From Candidatus Hydrogenedens sp. (GTDB lineage: Bacteria > Hydrogenedentota > Hydrogenedentia > Hydrogenedentales > Hydrogenedentaceae): DNA of 43,125 nucleotides. The translations under genes were made by a program, and so were the position numbers. Shown here piece after piece: positions 26,138 to 34,487 of the stretch. The number at the start of each line of letters is the position of its first letter. Position 1 is the first letter of the stretch. The notes under the pieces are model-generated. The model ran no database searches. It was not told the DNA's origin and was given only the letters and a program-made list of their open reading frames with translations. Where the stretch lies: positions 14,777 through 57,901 of the forward strand of contig DAOSUS010000015.1 in NCBI GenBank assembly GCA_035378955.1. Direction: 5' to 3'.

Positions 26138-27916
26138 TTAATCTTCGTAATAATCTGTATGGGCTATTACTTCTTTAGCAGAAGTAACACCCTGAACACA
26201 TTTTATTATACCTTCCTCGCGTAGTGTTCTCATACCTAATTTCTTTCGTGCATATCTACGAATATCATACGCCATTGCACGGTCTAAAATCATTTCACAA
26301 ACAGTTTCATCTACCTGTAAAATTTCAAACAAACCTGTTCTGCCCATATAACCAATATAATCACAGGCAGGACATCCTTTGGGACGGAACAATTGAAGTT
26401 TCGGGTCTTCTTGCCAGTTTTTAGGCAATCCTAATTCCTGCATTTCTTCTTTTGAGGGACGATACCGTTCTCTACAATGTCTGCAAAGGCAACGCACCAA
26501 TCGCTGGGCTAATACAGCCTCTAAGGAAGCCGTTATCAGGTAAGGTTCAACATCCATATCCAAAAGACGGGTAATCGTTTCAGGAGCACTATTGGTGTGT
26601 AAGGTACTTAATACAAGGTGACCTGTTAATGATGCTTCAACAGCAATCTGTGCCGTCTCTAAGTCACGGATTTCACCGACCATCACAATATCCGGGTCCT
26701 GACGCAGAATAGAACGCAAACCTGCCGCAAAGGTTAGCCCTACTTCTTCATTCACCTGGCATTGCATCACACGGTCTATCTGCAATTCTACAGGGTCTTC
26801 CATCGTAATAATTTTTACTTCTTCACTATTTAACTTTGCAATACAACCATATAGGGTTGTTGTTTTTCCTGAACCTGTAGGACCTGTCACTAACAAAATA
26901 CCATTAGGACGGGCTAAAACATCATCTAACTTTGCTTTTACATTATCACTCAGTCCCAGACGGTCTAAATCTATACGGACAGCGGTTCGGTCTAAAATAC
27001 GCATAACCACTCCTTCACCATACAGAGTGGGAAGCGTAGCCACACGAATGTCTATAACACTATCACCGACTTTTAATTCGATACGGGAGTCTTGAGGTAA
27101 CCGTCGTTCGCCAATATCCATATTACACATAATTTTTACACGCGATACTAAGGCAATTGCCAGTGTCTTGGGCGGATTTACAATTTCATGCAAAACACCA
27201 TCTACACGGATACGAATACGAAAACGGTCTTCATATACTTCAAAGTGAATATCGGATGCCCTTTTCTTTACCGCTTCTAAAAACACCAGGTTAACAATTT
27301 TAATAACTTCGGGCAGTTGGGCTAATTCGACCAGATTTTCTGTATCTTTGATAATTTCCTGCGTTCCTAATTCTTCAAGAGACAGCTCCGAAGCACCTAC
27401 CTTATCCTGCAATTCGGCAATCATTTCATGAATAGAATCTGTCTCAAAGGAATAATTATTTTTCCATGCTGTAGCAATATCCTGGGGATTGCTAATGGCC
27501 CCACGGACCGGCTGACCTACAATATGTCTTAAATCATCTAATATTTGTAAATTTAAGGGGTCAGCCATTGCTACGACAAGAACACCGTCTACTTCTTTGA
27601 TAGGGATAACATTGTAAAAGCGAGCTACATCGGGCGAAATTTTTCGAATAATATTTTCGGGAATTTTCAAACGGGTTACATCAACCTTCTCCATCCCCAA
27701 TTGTGTTCCCAGTGCCTCTACAATTGCTTGCTCATCGCAATAGCCCATAGAGACCAGCACACGACCTAAAAAATCGCCTGTTAATCGCTGGCGTTGGAGT
27801 GCTTCATCCAATTGGAGTGGAATAATAACACCCTGTTCTACCAGAATATCGCCCAATCGGCGCTGGTTAAACTGGGCTGTCTTTGATTGATTTTGTTTCG
27901 CTAATGCACTCGACAT
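26138..27916 (-). CDS. Second PilB/GspE-family extension ATPase
   Basis: A 592-residue extension ATPase, the third of its family in this window. The N-terminal T2SSE domain is about residues 15-150 and the core about 195-592. Motifs: RASDIHFEV (219-227), Walker A GPTGSGKTT (345-353), the Asp box ITMEDPVEL (370-378), Walker B DPDIVMVGEIRD (408-419), the His box TGHLVLSTLHTNS (431-443), and zinc cysteines 478, 481, 515 and 518. The usual QDGRI of the family reads QDSRI here (275-279), a small departure next to the arginine loop. It lies between pilT and a pilC/gspF gene, the place where pilB normally sits relative to pilC. It may be the main motor for the filament genes downstream, with the 613-residue paralogue as an alternative motor. 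Confidence 0.9.
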   Translation of the reverse strand: MSSALAKQNQSKTAQFNQRRLGDILVEQGVIIPLQLDEALQRQRLTGDFLGRVLVSMGYCDEQAIVEALGTQLGMEKVDVTRLKIPENIIRKISPDVARFYNVIPIKEVDGVLVVAMADPLNLQILDDLRHIVGQPVRGAISNPQDIATAWKNNYSFETDSIHEMIAELQDKVGASELSLEELGTQEIIKDTENLVELAQLPEVIKIVNLVFLEAVKKRASDIHFEVYEDRFRIRIRVDGVLHEIVNPPKTLAIALVSRVKIMCNMDIGERRLPQDSRIELKVGDSVIDIRVATLPTLYGEGVVMRILDRTAVRIDLDRLGLSDNVKAKLDDVLARPNGILLVTGPTGSGKTTTLYGCIAKLNSEEVKIITMEDPVELQIDRVMQCQVNEEVGLTFAAGLRSILRQDPDIVMVGEIRDLETAQIAVEASLTGHLVLSTLHTNSAPETITRLLDMDVEPYLITASLEAVLAQRLVRCLCRHCRERYRPSKEEMQELGLPKNWQEDPKLQLFRPKGCPACDYIGYMGRTGLFEILQVDETVCEMILDRAMAYDIRRYARKKLGMRTLREEGIIKCVQGVTSAKEVIAHTDYYED

Positions 27917-27946
27917 ATCACAAACTTTCTTTTATTTTGTCTTAAA

Positions 27947-29056
27947 TTATGCTACTTCTCCTTCTTTTTTAGGAGCAGGACCTCCTTCAATACCCAGAGC
28001 ACGAGCCGCTGCTTCAAATTCATCAGGCATTTGTGCTTTGGCAAGGCAGTCCTCATATTTGCAAATACCCTTACGGTACAGGGCAAGTAAATGTTCGTCT
28101 AACAAATTCATACCATACTTGTGACCCGTCTGAATAGCCGATGTTATACGATAAGTTTTATTCTCACGAATTAAGTTTTGAATAGCAGGGGTGCAATACA
28201 TAATCTCATACGCCGCAACACGCCCAAAACCGCTTTTCCGGGGAACGAGGGTTTGTGAAATTACCGCTTTTAAGTTGCCTGCCAATTGGGTTCGAATTTG
28301 TTCCTGCTGGTTGGAAGGGAAAGCGTCCACAACACGGTCTACAGTTCTCACGGCTCCTGTCGTATGAAGGGTAGCGAACACAAGGTGCCCTGTTTCTGCA
28401 GCAGTAATAGCCGCTTCGATAGTTTCGAGGTCACGCATTTCACCGACGAGAATCACATCGGGGTCCATACGCAATGCTCTTCTCAAAGCCTCTGCGAAAG
28501 TCGGCACATCTACACCTACTTCACGCTGGGTTATAATTCCTTTTTTGTGGGAGTGATAGTATTCTATTGGGTCTTCAATGGTTATGATATGTGAATCCAG
28601 ATTGGTATTAATCCAATCAAGCATGGTAGCCAATGTTGTCGTTTTCCCGGACCCTGTAGGACCTGTAATTAGAACCAATCCACGCGGTTGACGAAGTAGA
28701 TTTTCAATATGTCGGGGCAAACCTAATTCTTCAAAGGTTAATATTTTACGAGGGATTAATCGCAATACAATACCTACATATCCCTTTTGTTTAAAAATAG
28801 CCACACGGAATCGAGCAATATCTTCAAATGCGAAACCGAAGTCAGACCCTCCTACTTCTTGCAGTTCCTGTTGATTATCTACAGAGGCAATACTTTTCAT
28901 TAATCGTTCTGTATCTTCGGGTGTAAGTGGGTCTTCACCAAAGAAAACCAATCTTCCGTGAACCCTGCCCACAGGGGGGTTATCGACCGCAAGATGTAAG
29001 TCCGAACCTTCACGGTCTATTAACATTCGTAATAAACTTACCATTTCATACGCCAT
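27947..29056 (-). CDS. pilT: PilT-type retraction ATPase
   Basis: A 369-residue hexameric ATPase of the PilT family, which depolymerises type IV pili. The short N-terminal PAS-like domain carries GSDLHLAVDNPPVGRVHG (17-34). Motifs are Walker A GPTGSGKTT (132-140), the Asp box ITIEDPIEY (158-166), Walker B DPDVILVGEMRD (198-209) and the His box TGHLVFATLHTTG (222-234). PilT-specific signatures are RTVDRVVDAFP (237-247) and the C-terminal AIQNLIRE (291-298), equivalent to the AIRNLIRE motif needed for retraction. No zinc cysteine module is present, as expected. A strong AAGGAG site precedes the ATG. PilT is absent from ordinary type II secretion operons, so this gene marks the second locus as pilus-like. 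Confidence 0.95.
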   Translation of the reverse strand: MAYEMVSLLRMLIDREGSDLHLAVDNPPVGRVHGRLVFFGEDPLTPEDTERLMKSIASVDNQQELQEVGGSDFGFAFEDIARFRVAIFKQKGYVGIVLRLIPRKILTFEELGLPRHIENLLRQPRGLVLITGPTGSGKTTTLATMLDWINTNLDSHIITIEDPIEYYHSHKKGIITQREVGVDVPTFAEALRRALRMDPDVILVGEMRDLETIEAAITAAETGHLVFATLHTTGAVRTVDRVVDAFPSNQQEQIRTQLAGNLKAVISQTLVPRKSGFGRVAAYEIMYCTPAIQNLIRENKTYRITSAIQTGHKYGMNLLDEHLLALYRKGICKYEDCLAKAQMPDEFEAAARALGIEGGPAPKKEGEVA

Positions 29057-29078
29057 ATATGTATCTCCTTATATTCAA

Positions 29079-30920
29079 TTATACCGCAACAGCAGGTTTG
29101 CGAAGAGGTTCATCAATCCGTGTCCGTTTGTTAACTTCTTCAACAGTAGTAATACCCATTGTCGCTTTACGCCAGGCATCTTCGCGCATGGTAGACATCC
29201 CCGATAGACGGGCTTCTCTTCGAATTGCCGTGGCTGATTCTCCGCGCATGACCATTTCACGAATACGGTCTGTTGTTTGTAATAATTCATAAACACCCAA
29301 TCGTCCTTGATAGCCTGTCTGGTTGCAATTATCACAACCGGCACCATGATATAATTCAATGGTAGACAGGTCCACAGGAAAACCCAATCGGCGAACTTCA
29401 AATTCTGGTGGAACAAAAGGCTCTTTACAAACCGTGCAAATCGTTCGCACCAATCGCTGAGCAAGTATTGCTCGAATACCCGACGCCACAAGGAACGGTT
29501 TAACTCCAATATCTACCAATCGGGTAAATGCAGTAGCCGTATCATTGGTGTGTAATGTCGAGAAAACCAAATGCCCTGTTAATGCGGCTTTTATAGCGAT
29601 TTCCGCTGTTTCTAAGTCACGGATTTCACCGACCATCACAATATCCGGGTCCTGACGGAATATAGCACGCAAAGCTCGTGCGAAATCCCAACCAATTTCA
29701 TGATTAATTTGCACCTGATTAATTCCTGTAATTTGATATTCCACAGGGTCTTCTAATGTAATTATTTTTACATCCGGCTGATTTAGATTATGAAGAGAAG
29801 CATAAAGGGTGGTTGTTTTCCCTGACCCTGTAGGTCCTGTCACCAGAACAACACCTGTAGCATGCTGAATAATTCTTTCCCAGTGATTTTGCACCTCTGG
29901 ACTGAAGCCTAACTGTCCTAATCCTAACATAAGTCCACTTTTATCAAGAATACGCATAACAACACTCTCACCGAATACAGCCGGCAGAGAACTTACACGA
30001 AGGTCTATTACTTTATTTCCTAATGTCATTTTGATACGACCATCTTGCGGAACCCGCTTTTCGGAAATATCCATCTCTGCCATAATTTTAAGTCGGGATA
30101 TGATAGCCGCCTGTGCCCTTTTCGGAGGTAATGGCATTAGATGCATCACACCATCTATACGATACCTTACTTTCACATCGGTTTTTCCAGGTTCAATATG
30201 TATATCACTTGCCCGCAAACGAAACGCTTCTAATATCATCTGATGGACATATTTCACCACAGGATTGTCTGCATCGCCTTCATCCATCCCTTCTGTTGTT
30301 ATAGATGTAGATGGGAGATTCGCATCATCCATACTCACACTGCTCAGAGAAATATCGCTGGCACTAAAACTTGATGAAGAAGCAAGCGAACTATCAAACG
30401 AACTCACATTGGACATTGAAGATAAAGAACTCACACTGCTGGCACTACTCGCCGAACTCAACAAACTTTCTACGGTTGCTTCCTGTACCCCGTAATATTT
30501 GCCTAAAGCCATTGTTATTTCTTCAGGAGAAGCGAGAACGGGTTCTATGGGACGGTCAAGGAGTCGGGAAATATTATCTAAATTATTCACATTAGTCGGG
30601 TCAGATGTAGCAATAATAACTTTATCCCCCCGAATTTCTACAGGAACAACTTTATAAAGCGTTGCAATACTTCCATCCATAATATTTCGAACACGCTCCG
30701 GAATTTCTCTCTCACTTAACTTTATTATAGGTATACCTAACTGTTCTGACAAGGTCTCAATAATATGACTTTTACCAATATACCCTAAACGAACAAGGAT
30801 TTCTCCTATCCTTCGATGTGACATCGTCGTTTGCTGACGATGTATGGCTTCCCGTAGTTGCTCTTCCGATATTATTTTCTTTTCTACAAGTATCTGACCA
30901 AATAATTTATAGGTGCTCAT
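29079..30920 (-). CDS. pilB: PilB/GspE-family extension ATPase with serine-rich linker
   Basis: A 613-residue cytoplasmic ATPase of the PilB/GspE family, predicted to drive filament extension. An N-terminal T2SSE_N (MshE-type) domain spans about residues 1-145. A low-complexity Ser-rich stretch (about 152-206) then separates it from the ATPase core. The core has RASDIHIEP (236-244), PQDGRIK (291-297), Walker A GPTGSGKTT (362-370), the Asp box ITLEDPVEY (387-395), Walker B DPDIVMVGEIRD (424-435) and the His box TGHLVFSTLHTND (448-460). The zinc cysteines are 495, 498, 529 and 532. All catalytic motifs are intact. It opens the second operon and is followed by a PilT gene 22 bases on. Whether it should be called PilB or GspE cannot be settled from sequence alone; the PilT neighbour favours a pilus-type role. 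Confidence 0.9.
   Translation of the reverse strand: MSTYKLFGQILVEKKIISEEQLREAIHRQQTTMSHRRIGEILVRLGYIGKSHIIETLSEQLGIPIIKLSEREIPERVRNIMDGSIATLYKVVPVEIRGDKVIIATSDPTNVNNLDNISRLLDRPIEPVLASPEEITMALGKYYGVQEATVESLLSSASSASSVSSLSSMSNVSSFDSSLASSSSFSASDISLSSVSMDDANLPSTSITTEGMDEGDADNPVVKYVHQMILEAFRLRASDIHIEPGKTDVKVRYRIDGVMHLMPLPPKRAQAAIISRLKIMAEMDISEKRVPQDGRIKMTLGNKVIDLRVSSLPAVFGESVVMRILDKSGLMLGLGQLGFSPEVQNHWERIIQHATGVVLVTGPTGSGKTTTLYASLHNLNQPDVKIITLEDPVEYQITGINQVQINHEIGWDFARALRAIFRQDPDIVMVGEIRDLETAEIAIKAALTGHLVFSTLHTNDTATAFTRLVDIGVKPFLVASGIRAILAQRLVRTICTVCKEPFVPPEFEVRRLGFPVDLSTIELYHGAGCDNCNQTGYQGRLGVYELLQTTDRIREMVMRGESATAIRREARLSGMSTMREDAWRKATMGITTVEEVNKRTRIDEPLRKPAVAV
30303..30467 (-). other. Serine-rich linker in the 613-residue PilB-type ATPase
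   Basis: Residues 152-206 consist of more than half serine, with Ala, Val, Leu and Asp (for example SSASSASSVSSLSSMS). It joins the N-terminal docking domain to the ATPase core and is not seen in the two other extension ATPases in this window. Confidence 0.85.
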
Positions 30921-30946
30921 ATTCTATGTCCATATTTTCTCTATAT

Positions 30947-30975
30947 ACTTTAACATAAATTTAAATAAAAATCAA
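30947..30975 (-). promoter_or_regulatory. Possible sigma70-type promoter for the second assembly operon
   Basis: On the minus strand TTGATT (30970-30975) and TAAAGT (30947-30952) are separated by 17 bases, about 20 bases upstream of the start region of the ATPase gene at 30920. Each box matches consensus at four of six positions. The surrounding 202-base gap (30921-31122) is very AT-rich and holds no visible gene. I see no GC-rich hairpin after gspM, so readthrough from operon 1 is also possible. Confidence 0.35.
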
Positions 30976-31122
30976 TGTTAAAAATGCGGATTTAGTTATA
31001 ATTCCATAAAAAATACATTTTATTGTCAATAATTTATCAAGAGTCTTTTTAACCCCTATTTTAATATCTATTATTATAAACGCAAAGCAATCCTGTTTTA
31101 CAATACAAAAATATGGTTTTTC

Positions 31123-31635
31123 TTATTTTAATGTTACAAGGGTTAATTCGCAATCAATACCTTTTCCACTCTGATTGGGTTTTAATTTATCCATTTTATA
31201 CACAGCCAGTAAATAAGAATCACCATAAATACGCTTTAAGAATTCCGAAAATCGTTTTAGGGAAACTCCTTCCAATTTAATTTGCAACATCGGTTGGCGG
31301 GCACTACTCGCTCGTGCACGATAGTTATCCAGTTTGGCTTTATCGGTTAATTGTGTTTCTTTCAGTAATTGATTTACATAGGAAAAGAAGTCAAAATTTG
31401 GGGGTCTTTTTTCTATTATACGAAGCAACATCTCCTGGGTTTTTAAACTTTCTTCCTGTTCTTTTTTTAATTTTTCTACCATTTGCAGTTGGTTATAAGA
31501 TTGAGTTAATTCATTTCTTGATAGTAGAAACTTTCTATAAGGTCCTCTGTGGAGATATATTGCCATACCTATTACAGCAATGAAACTCACAATCATTGTG
31601 ATTAAATAAATTCGGTCAAGAAGGGTTTGATTCAT
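31123..31635 (-). CDS. gspM: GspM/PilO-like protein
   Basis: A 170-residue bitopic inner-membrane protein. A short cytoplasmic N-terminus, a hydrophobic helix (about residues 10-28), a coiled coil with many Glu/Lys/Gln (about 45-75), and a ferredoxin-like periplasmic domain are visible; the last contains the strand-turn-helix LEGVSLKRFSEFLKRIYG and the closing strand CELTLVTLK. This matches the GspM/PilO architecture. GspM pairs with GspL to hold the assembly platform. It starts nine bases after gspL with an AGGT ribosome-binding site, and is the last gene of the first operon. Sequence conservation in this family is low, so the assignment rests on architecture and position. Confidence 0.78.
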   Translation of the reverse strand: MNQTLLDRIYLITMIVSFIAVIGMAIYLHRGPYRKFLLSRNELTQSYNQLQMVEKLKKEQEESLKTQEMLLRIIEKRPPNFDFFSYVNQLLKETQLTDKAKLDNYRARASSARQPMLQIKLEGVSLKRFSEFLKRIYGDSYLLAVYKMDKLKPNQSGKGIDCELTLVTLK

Positions 31636-31644
31636 TTTTATACC

Positions 31645-33156
31645 TCATTTATTACTTTTTTCTGTATTGTTTTCTTGATTGTTTTTTGGATTACTTTCCG
31701 AATTGTTTTCTGGGGAAATCGAAGGTTTTTGAGGTTTTTGTATTCGTATTGCGAAACTGGTTTGATTTCCCTGAGCACTTAATTCTGGTTCATCTACAAT
31801 ATTAAAATAGCTCACCTTCTTTAATTCGGAAATTGCTTGCGTTATAAAAGCGGAATCGCTGGTTGTCCCTTGTATCCGAATCCACCAGCTTTGCACATCG
31901 GGCGAACTCAATTTTATTTCTGTAATATTCACTTTATCGGAAGGCAATTTTTCTGCAATGGTATTTAATATTTCCAGTAGAGGCGGGTCAAAAAAAGGAG
32001 ATAGGTCAATATTTTCATCCAGTCCCCTTTCTTGATTGACCCGTTCTATTTCCTGTGTTAATTCATTTGCCTTCGCTTTATAGAGATTACTATAAACAAG
32101 ATTGTTCAGGGTTAATTGCTGTAAGAAAAAAGCACCACATACAAGCCCTGTTAGGATAAGACAATTGGTAAAAATTAAATGACGGGATAAAGAGGATAAA
32201 TACGAAGACAAAGTTTGATTTTCTTTGAGCAAATTAAATGAAAAATAGGGGTCTAATGTTATTCCCGCTATCCCTAAGAGAGGATACCAGCAAGATAATG
32301 TTTCTGCAGGCTCTGTTTTCATAGCATTTGGAAACTGTAAGAATTGAGACAACGAAATAATCTCAACATCCATTCTTACCAATCGTGAAAAGACACCCAA
32401 TTCTTCATCCGATAAAGATAATCCGCCAATTTCCAATTTTTCTATTCCTTCATTTCCTTTCCATCGGGCAAGAAAAGCCCTTAAACTATTTTGTACTTCT
32501 CGGGCAAAAATTTCAGGATTTTCATAATAATTTTGAATTCCTAAAACCAGATGGCGTATAAAAACAAGTTTCCCTTCGTAAAGAACAGCAAGAGTGGAAA
32601 AATCCTTATGAACCAATAAAGCCGATTTTAATTTCTTGGTATCTTTGCTCGCCTGTTTCCAGAGATATACCAGACCTAAGGAATTAATAACCGCCGTTTC
32701 AGGTTCCGCCGAAAACTCTCGCAAATATTGGATATAATTTTGAATATGCTGTTTGCGGACACCCATTGCTAAAACTTCTGTATCTTTTTTTGTTTCATTC
32801 ACCACAGCAAAATCGAGCATTAACTCTTCAATAGGGAAAGGGATATGAGGTTCTAATTCGAAGCGAAGAGCAGAAACGACTTTTTTAATTCCACGAAATG
32901 GAACTGTTAGCGAACGGACAATACTCACGGAACAGGGGACAGAAAGAGCAAAACAAGTTGGTTTATATTTTAATTGTTTGAAGGCTTCTTCCAAAGCATT
33001 CAAAACAGGTTCATCTTTATCAGGGACCTCTGTATCTCCTGTGATTACAGGTGTTTCAATACCCTGAAGTAACTCTAAATATTTTCCTTTTTTTCGAACC
33101 GTTGCTAATCGAACGACATCTTCACGAATCTCAATCGTTGTTACTAAATTTCCCAT
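31645..33156 (-). CDS. gspL: GspL-like protein (PilM-type domain fused to PilN-type domain)
   Basis: A 503-residue inner-membrane protein. Residues 1-300 have the PilM/GspL actin-like fold: VTTIEIREDVVRLATV at the start and RFELEPHIPFPIEELMLDF at 98-115. The nucleotide-binding motifs are degenerate: where PilM has DLGAST this has VHKDFSTLAVL, as expected of GspL. The FNLLKEN segment (307-313) resembles the PilN 'INLLP' motif. A membrane helix (about 327-346), a coiled coil (355-378) and a PilN-like ferredoxin domain follow (LLEILNTIAEKLPSDKVNIT ... WWIRIQGTTSD). The last 30 residues are Asn/Glu/Ser-rich. GspL recruits GspE to the membrane. Its position between gspK and gspM supports the call. 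Confidence 0.85.
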   Translation of the reverse strand: MGNLVTTIEIREDVVRLATVRKKGKYLELLQGIETPVITGDTEVPDKDEPVLNALEEAFKQLKYKPTCFALSVPCSVSIVRSLTVPFRGIKKVVSALRFELEPHIPFPIEELMLDFAVVNETKKDTEVLAMGVRKQHIQNYIQYLREFSAEPETAVINSLGLVYLWKQASKDTKKLKSALLVHKDFSTLAVLYEGKLVFIRHLVLGIQNYYENPEIFAREVQNSLRAFLARWKGNEGIEKLEIGGLSLSDEELGVFSRLVRMDVEIISLSQFLQFPNAMKTEPAETLSCWYPLLGIAGITLDPYFSFNLLKENQTLSSYLSSLSRHLIFTNCLILTGLVCGAFFLQQLTLNNLVYSNLYKAKANELTQEIERVNQERGLDENIDLSPFFDPPLLEILNTIAEKLPSDKVNITEIKLSSPDVQSWWIRIQGTTSDSAFITQAISELKKVSYFNIVDEPELSAQGNQTSFAIRIQKPQKPSISPENNSESNPKNNQENNTEKSNK

Positions 33157-33204
33157 GTATCTTTCTTTCGTTTTTTATAGATTATTATTTTTTCTTTTTC
33201 CCTA

Positions 33205-34479
33205 TTATTTTATAATTTTCCAATCCAAAATGCGGAATGGCTCTGGAGGTAATCCTCCTTGATTTTGGACTGTTGTGGAATTATTATTTGTTCTTGGTGT
33301 ATTACGCGATAGATTTTGCTGGTTTGTTTTGTTATTAGCAGGGTTTAGATTTGGATTCATTCCGGGGTTATTAAAATCTCCTGATTCCATCGGATTCCGA
33401 AAAACATACGCTTCAATTCGAATCATCTTATTTTGATAAAGACCATCCCCATAAATTCGAAAAACATTGCTTTGAAGGGTAAAAATTTGACCTGACATAA
33501 CATAGCGTTGAGCCCGATTATCCGGTCTTTCTGCCGGAGTAATTATAGGTTTCCCTGCCTGTTGAGGGGTATTTCTTCTTTGCGATGTCGGAGGCTTGGG
33601 CAAAATACCATACGCATCTAATTGACTTAAATCTGTAAATGGTTGTGTATGTGCATCATCAAAAATTCGCTGCCCTAAACCTAAATCGGCTGGATTTCCT
33701 GTATAACCACTGACAATCGCTGCTATTACTTCCGGTTGAGCAGAATTAATGTTTACCCTACCCAACCAATCTCCATGAACAGTAAAATATTCAGATAAAG
33801 GTAATTGATTCTTTTCAGGGTCTCCAAAATATATTTCGGGTGTAATTCCTTTGATTAACAATAATTCTTCAATAGAATCCATCGGTCCATTTTTGCATGG
33901 ATATGGATTTTCCAATCCCATATAATAATCATTTTCTGCCCCTTGAGGTCTTTCAGAATCTCCCTCATTATAATCTAACCAATCGAGAATAGAATCTACA
34001 ATTATATCCGGACTGGCACCTTTTCCTGTATCTCGTAAAGCAAAGAATTCTCTTAATGCATTAACAAGAGGTGTTCGTTCCTGAGGTTCTCCTCCGGATT
34101 GAGGAACTAATAAAGCATTCAAATTTATCTTTCCATATTCATCCGATATGGAAGCGTGCATAAGAGCATCATTCAAGGGCTCGGTTGCTGCACTCATATT
34201 AAAAGAAAGCAAATCAAAATCACTATCTACCGGTGGAGCACCACTCATCATGGTATTTAAATTATCCTCTGCAAGATATGCCATTGCTTTAGCCACTGCC
34301 GATTTAGCAGCCAGATAGGCTTCCAGGTCTCCCTGTTGACTATATGCTAAAGAAGCCTCCACTTCTGCCTCATATAAAAACTCAACCACAATAATGGATA
34401 ACAAAGCAATAAACACTAAAGCAAGAATAATGGCTACCCCTGTCCGTTTGTGAAGTTGTATTTTTGTTTTTAATTTCAT
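33205..34479 (-). CDS. gspK: GspK, tip pseudopilin
   Basis: A 424-residue GspK. The leader ends KRTG|VAIILALVFIALLSIIV and, as in GspK, lacks the Glu at mature position 5. The T2SSK body is clear: GKINLNALLVP (116-126), SILDWLDYNEGD (163-174), GAENDYYMGLENPY (180-193), GPMDSIEELLLIKG (198-211) and GRVNINSAQPEVIAA (240-254), which is the helix-hairpin 'NINTA' segment. The acidic cluster near 172-185 corresponds to the calcium site of GspK. The last 50 or so residues are Asn/Pro/Gln-rich, a disordered tail. A GAAGGTAG ribosome-binding site precedes the ATG. It serves as the reference for recognising the giant GspK-like protein at 13017-20630. Confidence 0.92.
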   Translation of the reverse strand: MKLKTKIQLHKRTGVAIILALVFIALLSIIVVEFLYEAEVEASLAYSQQGDLEAYLAAKSAVAKAMAYLAEDNLNTMMSGAPPVDSDFDLLSFNMSAATEPLNDALMHASISDEYGKINLNALLVPQSGGEPQERTPLVNALREFFALRDTGKGASPDIIVDSILDWLDYNEGDSERPQGAENDYYMGLENPYPCKNGPMDSIEELLLIKGITPEIYFGDPEKNQLPLSEYFTVHGDWLGRVNINSAQPEVIAAIVSGYTGNPADLGLGQRIFDDAHTQPFTDLSQLDAYGILPKPPTSQRRNTPQQAGKPIITPAERPDNRAQRYVMSGQIFTLQSNVFRIYGDGLYQNKMIRIEAYVFRNPMESGDFNNPGMNPNLNPANNKTNQQNLSRNTPRTNNNSTTVQNQGGLPPEPFRILDWKIIK

Positions 34480-34487
34480 TATAAATT

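Noticed and set aside
29075..29509. A 144-codon frame inside the PilB-type ATPase gene
   Set aside because: The overlapping frame contains conserved ATPase and zinc motifs; this one does not.
30976..31122. TTGACA on the minus strand near 31023-31028 as a promoter of the second operon
   Set aside because: The sequence 16-18 bases downstream (around TGGAAT) is a poor -10 box; the pair at 30947-30975 fits spacing better, though both are weak.
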